NCBI GenBank assembly: GCA_946630315.1
Contig: CAMOYT010000007.1
Location: 1 to 46,353, forward strand
DNA length: 46,353 bases
Origin: an uncultured Bacillota bacterium
Lineage (GTDB): Bacteria > Bacillota_I > Bacilli_A > RF39 > UBA660
Reading direction: 5' to 3'
The position numbers and the translations under genes are program-made. Below are positions 34,957 to 42,326 of this stretch, one piece after another; position 1 is the first letter of the stretch, and each line of letters begins with the position of its first letter. Below the pieces are notes generated by a model. It made no database searches, had not been told where the DNA came from, and saw only the letters and a list, made by a program, of their open reading frames with translations.

Positions 34957-35558
34957 ACTACAAATATATAAATTATTGTTACTATGATTGCGGTTAATAA
35001 AAGGATTATAGAAGATACTAATCTTGGTTTTGGTACTTTAATTTTTAATATAAATAAGATTGATACTATTAAGGTAATAATATTATAGATTATTATAAAT
35101 AGATTGTTTTTTACTAAATATGAAAGTAAAAATACTAATGGAAATATTAAAGCTGCATATGTTACAGGTAGTCCAATATAAGACTTAATTGTTTTTTCAC
35201 TATCTGCTGTTTTTATATTAAAGTATGCAAGACGAGCAATAGCAAAAATACTATAGATTATTCCTAATGGGATAAATAATAAAGAACTATTAATACTAAA
35301 TAGTATTACTAATGGTAGTGCAATAAAACTCATTACATCTACTAGCGAATCCAGTTCAATTCCAAATTCTTTTTCTTCTTTTGTTCTTTTGCATCTACGC
35401 GCTACTGTTCCATCAAATAAATCACAAATACCTGCTGCCATTAAGCAGATCATGACATATTTTAAATCAATACCAAATAAGACAAGTATAATTCCTACTA
35501 TACTTAGTGTTAATCCTATATAAGTTAATATTACTGATTTATTCCATTTTCCTATCAT
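34953..35558 (-). CDS. pssA: CDP-alcohol phosphatidyltransferase, phosphatidylserine synthase type
   Basis: A 201-residue membrane enzyme exchanging CMP of a CDP-lipid for serine. The CDP-alcohol signature is present at about residues 49-74: DGTVAR, then GIELDSLVD, with an 11-residue connecting loop rather than the usual 8, as I recall from other clostridial-type PssA. Six hydrophobic helices follow. The psd gene overlaps its stop, which supports serine as the alcohol. Confidence 0.9.
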   Translation of the reverse strand: MIGKWNKSVILTYIGLTLSIVGIILVLFGIDLKYVMICLMAAGICDLFDGTVARRCKRTKEEKEFGIELDSLVDVMSFIALPLVILFSINSSLLFIPLGIIYSIFAIARLAYFNIKTADSEKTIKSYIGLPVTYAALIFPLVFLLSYLVKNNLFIIIYNIITLIVSILFILKIKVPKPRLVSSIILLLTAIIVTIIYIFVV

Positions 35559-35570
35559 ATAAATTCCCTC

Positions 35571-38063
35571 TTACTTTCCTTTTTTTATTTCTCCTGTTGT
35601 TCCATTTATAGTTATTGTTTCTCCATCTTTTATTTCTTGCATGATGTTTGTTGCAGATACTATTGCAGGAATACCATATTCACGAGATACGATTGCGGCA
35701 TGGCATAGTACTCCACCATATTCTGTTACAATACCTTTTAATATGGCAAATTTAGGAGTCCAACCAGTATCTGTAAATTTAGTTACTAGAATATCTCCTT
35801 CTTGTAATCTATCAATCTCTTGGAATGATTCTATTACACGAGCAGTACCAGTGACAATTCCATTATTGGCTCCTAGTCCTTTCATATCAGAATTACCTTT
35901 TGTTGTATTAGAAATTCCTCCTATTTCATTTTCACTTATATAATTACGATATGAGTTATAATACTTTTTATTTTTGTAGATAATAGAGTGTAAGTCTTCT
36001 TCATCTAATTTTTCATCTAAATAGTCCCATAACTCTCCTACTTTTAAGAACCAAATATCATCTTCATCTGCTAAAACATTCTCTTTTACTAATTCTTTAG
36101 CAAGTTCAATAGTATAAATTCTAATTAGATAGTAGAATCTAGTAGATACATCTCTAAATTCTTCTCTCCACCATAGCATGTTTCTAATTTTAGTTATTTT
36201 CTTTTCTAAATCTTCGTAGTTACCTACTCCAATTTTTCTTTTTATTTCTCTTAGTTTTTTATCATACTCTTTCTTTCCTCTTTCTCTATCTTTATCTGGA
36301 GAATAGTCTTCTGATAAATTTACTAAGTCTTTAATATTAATAATAATTGGTTCTATATCTTCATAATAGCAAGGATATGTTACATCTAGTTCTTTATCTG
36401 AATGATATCCATATCTATTTATTACTTTTTTAACTTCATTGAAACAATAATTATCTATATTAGATTTAATATCTTCTACTATTTTATTTGGATTATTAGT
36501 AGCCCAATAATTAAATGTTTCTTTATCATTTCTTATTAATCTTGAGACATCCCACATTTCATAGAATGGTAATAAATGAGATATATCATTCATATTACTA
36601 ATTAGAGATAAATAATCTTTTTCTTCAATATATTTTAATAGGCTATCTTTGTTAAGGGACTGATGAACAGTATTAATAAATATTTGCCAGAAGTATGTAG
36701 ATTCACTTTGTAGATAATCATCATGAGTTAATACTTTCCATGTATTTTTAATATCTAAAATACTATTAGTATCATACATACCTTTATAATAATAATATTT
36801 ATGTAATAAATCATCTTTGTATTTTTCTTTGTTCTTTTCTCTTGTTTTTACTATTTTATTTTGAGCAATAGCCATACGAATAATGGCGATAATACTAGAT
36901 GGTGTAATACCTGTTGTTTCTCCATCTCCTTCATATGTTGGAGTTATACCATATTCATCATCAAAATCTCTTTCTTTATAACCAACTATTTTACTCATGG
37001 CCTTCTTTACTGTAGATAGATTCCAATAACATCTTCCATAGAACATATTTCCTACTTTTAGAGGTAATTCTAATTCATTTAATATTTTAGAATCTAATAT
37101 GAATTTACGTAGAGTATATTCCCAAATATATTCATATAAACTCCACATATAGGGTGTACAAACTGAAGCAGATACTCCTCCATCTTTGAAGTCTGCTGTT
37201 GACCATAAATCATTAAATCCCTGATACTCAATCTTAGTTATTTTACGTGCTTGTAAGATATATAATTCATTATTTACTAAAGCAAATTCTATATCACATG
37301 GATAACCAAAATATTCCATTATTTTAGAGAATTCTCTACCCATTTTCTTTAATAAAACGTCTGATAAGTATTTATTATTTTCATTTATTTCTACTTTATC
37401 TTCATACCAGTTATAGTAATATTGTTCTGGTTTATTTTGACCACTTACTATGTTTTCTCCTAGTCCTTCTCCTACTTCTATTAGCATAGTTTTATCATTA
37501 CCAGTTACTGGATCTACTGTAAAACATATACCACTATGAGTACTTGGTACCATCTCTTGAATAACTACACTCATAGCTAAATTATCTGTTGGAATATTAT
37601 TATTTACTAAATAACTTAGAATTACTTCAGAAAACATAGATTGGTAACATTCAATTACTTTTCTTAATACACTTCTTTTTTTGACATTAAGATAGGTATT
37701 ATATTGACCAGCAAAAGAATATTCTTCTAAGTCTTCTTTTGTTCCACTACTTCTTACGGCATATAAATTATTCTCTTTTAATCTTTTTTCAACTTCATCT
37801 ATAGTAGTTTTTGAGAAAGTAAAAGAATCAAATAAAGATATTATTTCTTTACTTATTTCAGAAATATTTTCAGTATTAAGTTTATTTAATAACTTATTAA
37901 TTTCAATATCTAAGTTATTATTTTTAATTTCTTCTAGATAAGTATCACTATCAATTACAAAACCATCTGGTACATTAAAACCATTATCTTTCATTTCCAT
38001 TAAGAATTTTGCTTTATTACCAACCTTACTTGTATTCTTTTTGTCTTTAAAATCTACTATCAT
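35571..38063 (-). CDS. PEP-synthase-like dikinase, paralogue 2
   Basis: An 830-residue protein from the ATG at 38063 (GGGGGA 8 bases before it; the longer frame begins at a TTG at 38078 inside that site). The domain order matches paralogue 1: ATP-grasp part with LYAVRSSGTKEDLEEYSFAGQ, VVIQEMVPS and ILQARKIT, a long middle region, and the phosphohistidine domain GGVLCHAAIVSREYGIP near residue 795. No PEP-binding barrel follows. The core motifs are intact. It lies between the CarS-like and PssA genes, so its phosphorylated product might feed the CTP-activation step. Inference only. Confidence 0.85.
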   Translation of the reverse strand: MIVDFKDKKNTSKVGNKAKFLMEMKDNGFNVPDGFVIDSDTYLEEIKNNNLDIEINKLLNKLNTENISEISKEIISLFDSFTFSKTTIDEVEKRLKENNLYAVRSSGTKEDLEEYSFAGQYNTYLNVKKRSVLRKVIECYQSMFSEVILSYLVNNNIPTDNLAMSVVIQEMVPSTHSGICFTVDPVTGNDKTMLIEVGEGLGENIVSGQNKPEQYYYNWYEDKVEINENNKYLSDVLLKKMGREFSKIMEYFGYPCDIEFALVNNELYILQARKITKIEYQGFNDLWSTADFKDGGVSASVCTPYMWSLYEYIWEYTLRKFILDSKILNELELPLKVGNMFYGRCYWNLSTVKKAMSKIVGYKERDFDDEYGITPTYEGDGETTGITPSSIIAIIRMAIAQNKIVKTREKNKEKYKDDLLHKYYYYKGMYDTNSILDIKNTWKVLTHDDYLQSESTYFWQIFINTVHQSLNKDSLLKYIEEKDYLSLISNMNDISHLLPFYEMWDVSRLIRNDKETFNYWATNNPNKIVEDIKSNIDNYCFNEVKKVINRYGYHSDKELDVTYPCYYEDIEPIIINIKDLVNLSEDYSPDKDRERGKKEYDKKLREIKRKIGVGNYEDLEKKITKIRNMLWWREEFRDVSTRFYYLIRIYTIELAKELVKENVLADEDDIWFLKVGELWDYLDEKLDEEDLHSIIYKNKKYYNSYRNYISENEIGGISNTTKGNSDMKGLGANNGIVTGTARVIESFQEIDRLQEGDILVTKFTDTGWTPKFAILKGIVTEYGGVLCHAAIVSREYGIPAIVSATNIMQEIKDGETITINGTTGEIKKGK

Positions 38064-38086
38064 TTTTATATCCCCCAAACTTTAAT

Positions 38087-38671
38087 TTAAAACATATTTT
38101 TTCTTAAATGCATAAAATATAGCAGCATATTTATAAGTAAATGTGTTACTGTACCTATTACTATATATAATAAATAAATCCATATACCTATTGGATAAAA
38201 CATCCAAACAACAAGTGCTACTCCAAATACGGAATCTGCTTGATCTAGGATTATAAATAATATTTTCTTTTTACCTTTAATAGTCTTTCCAGGTGTTATA
38301 TCTAATCTTCTTTTTAGAAAACTATTTGGTAATTCAAATAAAGCATAGAATAATCCTAATAAGAATCCAATTAGTAAGTTATATACTAATGTATTAGTAT
38401 GATTAATATAGAAAAAGTTTAAATGTTCTAACTTAGTATATTTCCATATGATTGAAAAAATAAGAGCAAATATTATATTAAAAATAATATAGCCAAAGAA
38501 ACCTTTCCAAGTTTTATGATCTCCAAATATTCTTTTATTATCTATAAAGTTCTTATTAAAATCCATTGGTTTCTTTAAAAAACTAAGAATATTTAATTTA
38601 CAAAATATAGAATTTACAATACCTGCTACTATGGGAGCAAGTAGTGTTATATACATCTTAACTATTAACAT
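38087..38671 (-). CDS. CDP-archaeol synthase (CarS)-like CTP transferase
   Basis: A 194-residue membrane protein of the CarS/DUF46 group, which is related to CdsA. In archaea CarS activates an unsaturated archaetidic acid with CTP. Visible motifs are GDHKTWKG (about residues 50-57), FELPNSFLKRRLDITPGKTI (about 112-131) and DQADSVFG (about 143-150), with about five hydrophobic helices. The start follows AAGGAGG. Bacteria normally use the longer CdsA; this short form sits 9 bases before the TTG of dikinase paralogue 2 and two genes before PssA. The lipid acceptor is unknown. Confidence 0.82.
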   Translation of the reverse strand: MLIVKMYITLLAPIVAGIVNSIFCKLNILSFLKKPMDFNKNFIDNKRIFGDHKTWKGFFGYIIFNIIFALIFSIIWKYTKLEHLNFFYINHTNTLVYNLLIGFLLGLFYALFELPNSFLKRRLDITPGKTIKGKKKILFIILDQADSVFGVALVVWMFYPIGIWIYLLYIVIGTVTHLLINMLLYFMHLRKNMF

Positions 38672-39767
38672 GATTTTCCTCCTTGAATATTTTGTTTTTA
38701 TTTATCCAATATGATTTAATATTACTTATTGTTTTATAATTATTTATATTTTTATATAATTCTTTTTCATATTTTAGAGAATCTTTAAAAGATATTTTAT
38801 TATTAATAATTTTATCTTCTAATAAGTCTTTTTCTTTATAGAAAGTATCTGGTATTTCTTTAGTAAATAGTTTTCTTTTTAATAATTCATTATTTATATA
38901 ATAATTATTAGTTACTTTAAAATTGTCTTTTCCAAATACTCCTTTTTTATAAATAGATAGACATGGAAGAGAACCTAGTGTTGTATATACTACTATTTCT
39001 TTTTCTTTTAATTCTACAATCATAGAATTAGTAGTATGATCTCCTATTAATTTACCTGCATGCATACAAACACTATCAACACTACCAGATAGATATTTAT
39101 TATTACTATGAGTTCTTAATATATCCATAGCTTCTTTTATATTCAAATTATCAGTTAATTTATCTGCTACTAGTTTTTTTCTTTTACTAGATTTTGAAAA
39201 ATACTTATATATTTTATTTTCTTTTATATTTGATTTTAGAGATAAGCAATTAGAAATATTAGCTTTTGTTGTTTCTTTTATAATACATTTATCTTTAGAT
39301 GTTTCTACAATAAAAATGTGATTACGATCCATTATTAAGTATGAATTATCATAATAAAAGTTATGATCATAACCACAATTGCCACCCATTTTATATTTCT
39401 TAATTATTCTTTTTATGAAGTCTACTGCTTCTTTTGCACTATTACATCTTTCTAAACATAGTCTTACTACATCCATACCAGTTAGACCTATTTTTTCATA
39501 TTTTAGTGAAGTAAATATAGCTTCATTACCTATTACTAGTCCATGTTCATTTACTCCCATTTCTGCTCCCCATAACCATTTAGGTCTTGAGATTAATATA
39601 GAATTTACTTCTTCTACTTCATCTATTTCGATATAAGATAGCTTTACTTTTTTATTTTTGTTTTTATGTCGTTTAATAAATTCTACTACTTGTATTTCAT
39701 TAGGAGAACGATCACTGTTTTTTCCGAATATTTTGTTTTTACCTATAATTCCAAAAGTATCGCACAT
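38658..39767 (-). CDS. Ntn hydrolase, peptidase C69/secernin- or C45-like
   Basis: A 369-residue protein starting MCDTFGIIGKNKIFGKNSDR, the hallmark of C69 dipeptidases and related N-terminal nucleophile hydrolases: Met is removed and Cys2 attacks the amide. Other matching segments are WLWGAEMGVNEHGLVIGNEA, GMDVVRLCLERC and GDHTTNSMIVE. There is no signal peptide. Family members cleave dipeptides, bile amides or other amides, or transfer acyl groups. As first gene of the lipid-type operon, with its own promoter, it may act on an amide-linked intermediate. It overlaps the CarS gene by 14 bases. Confidence 0.85.
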   Translation of the reverse strand: MCDTFGIIGKNKIFGKNSDRSPNEIQVVEFIKRHKNKNKKVKLSYIEIDEVEEVNSILISRPKWLWGAEMGVNEHGLVIGNEAIFTSLKYEKIGLTGMDVVRLCLERCNSAKEAVDFIKRIIKKYKMGGNCGYDHNFYYDNSYLIMDRNHIFIVETSKDKCIIKETTKANISNCLSLKSNIKENKIYKYFSKSSKRKKLVADKLTDNLNIKEAMDILRTHSNNKYLSGSVDSVCMHAGKLIGDHTTNSMIVELKEKEIVVYTTLGSLPCLSIYKKGVFGKDNFKVTNNYYINNELLKRKLFTKEIPDTFYKEKDLLEDKIINNKISFKDSLKYEKELYKNINNYKTISNIKSYWINKNKIFKEENHVNS

Positions 39768-39785
39768 CTTAATATCACCAATAAA

Positions 39786-39794
39786 ATTATAACA
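39786..39794 (-). promoter_or_regulatory. Extended -10 promoter of the nine-gene operon
   Basis: TGTTATAAT on the minus strand, 19 bases ahead of the ATG at 39767; the -35 position (TTTTAA) is weak. It lies just downstream of the terminator of the 103-residue gene. Confidence 0.65.
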
Positions 39795-39816
39795 TACCGC
39801 AATAATAATTAAAAAG

Positions 39817-39841
39817 AAAAAGACTATAAATTAGTCTTTTT
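39817..39841 (-). terminator. Terminator of the HD-103-residue operon
   Basis: A 10-bp stem AAAAAGACTA/TAGTCTTTTT with a 5-base loop and a U-rich tail on the minus strand. The stop codon (39824-39826) is inside the stem. Confidence 0.85.
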
Positions 39842-40135
39842 ATTATTATTTTTAATTAATATTTTTTCTTTTCTAGAATTTTTATATTCAGAATAGGCTT
39901 CTGCTACTTCTGGAAGTTTTCTCATGTTTTTAATAGTATTTTCAGTAAAGAAGAAGGCTTCTTCTAATGAATCAAATAGAAATAATAATTCATTCATTTC
40001 ACTATTTATTACTTTTAATGAAAATACAAGTTTTTTATTTTTAATTAATGGTTTTATTTCTACATATAAATTCATAAGAGATATACTCATTTTATTATCT
40101 TTTATAAACCAATGATTTAATTCTACTATTTTCAT
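39824..40135 (-). CDS. Hypothetical 103-residue protein
   Basis: A soluble protein with an N-terminal beta-rich half and a C-terminal helix plus basic tail (IKNMRKLPEVAEAYSEY then Lys/Asn-rich). It has no membrane segment and no known motif. It lies 8 bases after the HD phosphohydrolase gene and shares its terminator. I do not recognise the family. Confidence 0.6.
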   Translation of the reverse strand: MKIVELNHWFIKDNKMSISLMNLYVEIKPLIKNKKLVFSLKVINSEMNELLFLFDSLEEAFFFTENTIKNMRKLPEVAEAYSEYKNSRKEKILIKNNNKKTNL

Positions 40136-40143
40136 CTTATCAC

Positions 40144-41178
40144 CTATTCATTATTTCCTATTATTAGGCTAATTATTACTTTATCAAATTCTATTAAATA
40201 GACATCTTCTATAAAATAAAAGGGAGTATTTGATAGTTCTATATATTCTTCACTATAAATATTATAAATTTTACCAAATTTATCATTAAAAATATTATTA
40301 ATATAATCTATAGTTTCTTTATTATAAGAGTATTGTAATATGTCATTTATTGATTCTTTTAATTTTTTCTTTTTTATTTGCTCTTCTTTTATTTTATAAA
40401 ATTTAGAAAAGTATTTATTAAAATTATCTTTTTTAAAGCAAACTATGTCTATATAAGATGGTCCAATTATAGTTGATTCTTCTGTTAGTTTTTTAAATAC
40501 ATCATTTAAATATATTGTATCTTCTCTTAAGTAGTCTGGTTTATATTTTAGATTTATATTATTTACTTCACAATATACTTTTTTAAATTTTTCTTTGTCT
40601 TCTACTAATTTAGATATTTCCTTTAAAAACACTTTATAATCATTATCTTCAAAATACATTTTTTCAGTAGCATATCCACTACTTCCAAATTTCTTTTGGA
40701 TATGCATTCTAGATTCTTCTATTATATCTTCTATATTCTCTCCACTTTTATGAGCTATACGATATAGATAGGCTCTTCTTAGAGGTGCTTTTAGAGAAGT
40801 GTTTCTATCAGCAGATGAGACTATTTTTCCATAGATACTTCTTGGTTCTTGTTTTGAACTTGCTCTATGATCTTCAACTGCTTCTGCCATTATTTTTATT
40901 TCATCTTCTGTAAAAAATTCTTTTAAATTATTATCTTGTAATAACATTTCAGCTGATACTTTTTCATGGTTTTTAGCATCAATATAGTGACCTATATCAT
41001 GATATGAAGCTATAGTATAAACCATATCATAATTAATATTATCTATAGTTTTAGCAAACATAAAACTTCTTTTTATTACATATTTTATATGATCTAAGTT
41101 ATGTCCAGAATCATTCTTTTTATAACTTGGAAAAATATTATCTTCAATATATTTTTCTAATTCTTTATTTATTTTCAT
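40144..41178 (-). CDS. HD-domain phosphohydrolase with extra C-terminal domain
   Basis: A metal-dependent phosphohydrolase of 344 residues. The HD domain spans about residues 20-130, with the His before HIKYVI, the YHDIGH motif (H60-D61), ED-H near 107 (VEDHRAS) and the distal Asp in SSADRN. The C-terminal 190 residues are helical with an amphipathic Lys-rich segment and a beta-rich end; I do not recognise that part. Substrates of this family range from nucleotides to nucleotide second messengers. AGGTGGTGAGGT precedes the ATG. Confidence 0.8.
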   Translation of the reverse strand: MKINKELEKYIEDNIFPSYKKNDSGHNLDHIKYVIKRSFMFAKTIDNINYDMVYTIASYHDIGHYIDAKNHEKVSAEMLLQDNNLKEFFTEDEIKIMAEAVEDHRASSKQEPRSIYGKIVSSADRNTSLKAPLRRAYLYRIAHKSGENIEDIIEESRMHIQKKFGSSGYATEKMYFEDNDYKVFLKEISKLVEDKEKFKKVYCEVNNINLKYKPDYLREDTIYLNDVFKKLTEESTIIGPSYIDIVCFKKDNFNKYFSKFYKIKEEQIKKKKLKESINDILQYSYNKETIDYINNIFNDKFGKIYNIYSEEYIELSNTPFYFIEDVYLIEFDKVIISLIIGNNE

Positions 41179-41208
41179 ACCTCACCACCTAAGAAAATTA
41201 TTAATTTA

Positions 41209-41217
41209 ATTATAGCA
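41209..41217 (-). promoter_or_regulatory. Extended -10 promoter of the HD phosphohydrolase gene
   Basis: TGCTATAAT on the minus strand, about 30 bases upstream of the ATG at 41178. Confidence 0.6.
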
Positions 41218-41221
41218 TAAA

Positions 41222-41251
41222 AAAAGTAGTAAACAATTATTTACTACTTTT
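41222..41251 (-). terminator. Strong terminator between gene remnants and the HD gene
   Basis: A 12-bp stem AAAAGTAGTAAA/TTTACTACTTTT with a 6-base loop and a U tail on the minus strand. No intact minus-strand gene ends directly before it, so it may have served a gene that has decayed or it catches readthrough. Confidence 0.75.
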
Positions 41252-41258
41252 ATCTTGA

Positions 41259-41399
41259 TTAATAATTATATTTTTTAGCATTTCTGCTGTTTCTATTTAT
41301 AGAACTTGGTTTAAGGATAATAAGAGAATTTCAATGAATGAAATAATAAATATTAATAATAATTTAGTTATTAATGGAATAATAAAAAATACTAAGTAA
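41259..41399 (+). pseudogene. C-terminal remnant of a TetR-type regulator
   Basis: On the plus strand an open stretch of 46 codons without a start ends in TAA at 41397-41399. It reads FFSISAVSIYRTWFKDNKRI then SMNEIINI, which resembles the last helices of TetR C-terminal domains (hydrophobic helix, then a W-x-x-x-x-x-R/K-x-S-x-x-E turn). There is no N-terminal DNA-binding part, and an in-frame TGA lies directly upstream. It looks like the tail of a deleted gene, with its terminator retained. Confidence 0.5.
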
Positions 41400-41411
41400 C
41401 TTAGTATTTTT
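41385..41411. terminator. Bidirectional terminator
   Basis: A 12-bp stem AAAAATACTAAG/CTTAGTATTTTT with the 3-base loop TAA. The loop is the stop codon of the TetR-type remnant on the plus strand, and U runs flank it on both strands, so it can also end the cupin operon on the minus strand. Confidence 0.8.
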
Positions 41412-41490
41412 ATTTTATTTTACTAATCCAATTAATTATTTCCTCTTCAGATGTTAAATACTTTTTTTCATAATCTATTATATTCCTCAT
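41410..41490 (-). pseudogene. Small ORF or gene tail after the cupin gene
   Basis: A 26-codon frame from an ATG at 41490 to TAA at 41410-41412, overlapping the end of the cupin gene in another frame and lacking a ribosome site. Its end, TSEEEIINWISKIK, resembles the last helix of a flavodoxin-type protein. Flavodoxin, cupin, alpha/beta hydrolase and CMD genes often occur together, so this may be the remnant of a lost flavodoxin. Weak evidence. Confidence 0.35.
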
Positions 41491-41884
41491 CACTTACAGG
41501 TTCACACCATTCATTAGATGTTCCTTCACCTGGTACTTCAACTGCAATATGAGAAAACCAAGAATCTTTTTTAGCACCATGCCAATGTTTTACATTAGCT
41601 GGTATTGTTATTACTTTTCCTGGATGAAGAGATACTGCTTCTTTTCCTTCTTCTTGGTACCAACCTTCTCCATCAGTACAGATTAGTATTTGTCCTCCTC
41701 CTGATGTTGCATGATGGATATGCCAATTATTACGACATCTTGGTTCAAATGTTACGTTTGCTAAAAAGACTGGACATTCTCCATATTCTGTTAATGGATT
41801 TAAGTAGCTATTACCTACAAAGTACTCTTTATAAGCATCATTTGGATTACCTAATCCAAACATGCATTCATGTTTTTCTTTCAT
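41468..41884 (-). CDS. Cupin-domain protein
   Basis: A 138-residue single-domain cupin. The metal-binding motif is visible as HIHHATSGGGQILICTDGEG and the second motif as PGKVITIPANVKHWHGA, giving three His plus a Gln/Glu ligand. The pattern matches cupins found beside carboxymuconolactone decarboxylases and alpha/beta hydrolases, as here. The substrate is unknown. The ribosome site AAGGGG precedes the ATG; the lipoprotein gene ends 1 base before it. Confidence 0.88.
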   Translation of the reverse strand: MKEKHECMFGLGNPNDAYKEYFVGNSYLNPLTEYGECPVFLANVTFEPRCRNNWHIHHATSGGGQILICTDGEGWYQEEGKEAVSLHPGKVITIPANVKHWHGAKKDSWFSHIAVEVPGEGTSNEWCEPVSDEEYNRL

Positions 41885-41885
41885 A

Positions 41886-42326
41886 TTACCCCTTTACTAT
41901 TTCTACTTTTATATTATTACTATCTAAATCATCTAAATTATTAATATGACCTATTTTAGTATAAGGAAAAGATGTATCAAAATCTTTATAAAATATTACT
42001 AGGCAATTACTTCCAAATAACATGACATCACCTTTTTTTATTTCTTTAGGATTATATGAATTTGTTGTTAGTTCTTTATCTAAATAGGCATATTTTTCAT
42101 TACCATTTAATTCTTGCATATTTAGTTTTAATGGTAATAAGTTGTTTAATTCTTTGACTGTTTTATTATCTTCTAAATCGATATTATATTTTTTATTATT
42201 TATAATTATTATCATAGAAGAAGTCTCCTTATTTATTTTATTAGTTTTATTTATTGTATCTTTTTTAGTATTACATCCAGATATTAATAGTAATAAGGCA
42301 ATTAATAATACTAAATACTTTTTCAT
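41886..42326 (-). CDS. Lipoprotein with cyclophilin-like domain
   Basis: A 146-residue protein with a lipoprotein signal peptide: MKKYLVLLIALLLLISGC, lipobox ISGC with Cys18. Residues about 38-145 match the cyclophilin-like fold (DUF369 type): NKTVKELNNLLPLKLNMQEL, EKYAYLDKELTT, GDVMLFGSNCLVIFYKDF and YTKIGHI. These proteins have the barrel but not proven peptidyl-prolyl isomerase activity. It starts within the stop of the hydrolase gene (TAATG overlap). Confidence 0.85.
   Translation of the reverse strand: MKKYLVLLIALLLLISGCNTKKDTINKTNKINKETSSMIIIINNKKYNIDLEDNKTVKELNNLLPLKLNMQELNGNEKYAYLDKELTTNSYNPKEIKKGDVMLFGSNCLVIFYKDFDTSFPYTKIGHINNLDDLDSNNIKVEIVKG

Noticed and set aside
28512-39767. The operon as recent whole-block transfer from an archaeon
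   Set aside because: Base composition, codon use and ribosome sites match the rest of the window, and PssA, Psd and the dikinase-like proteins look bacterial; only the CarS-like and UbiA steps recall archaea.
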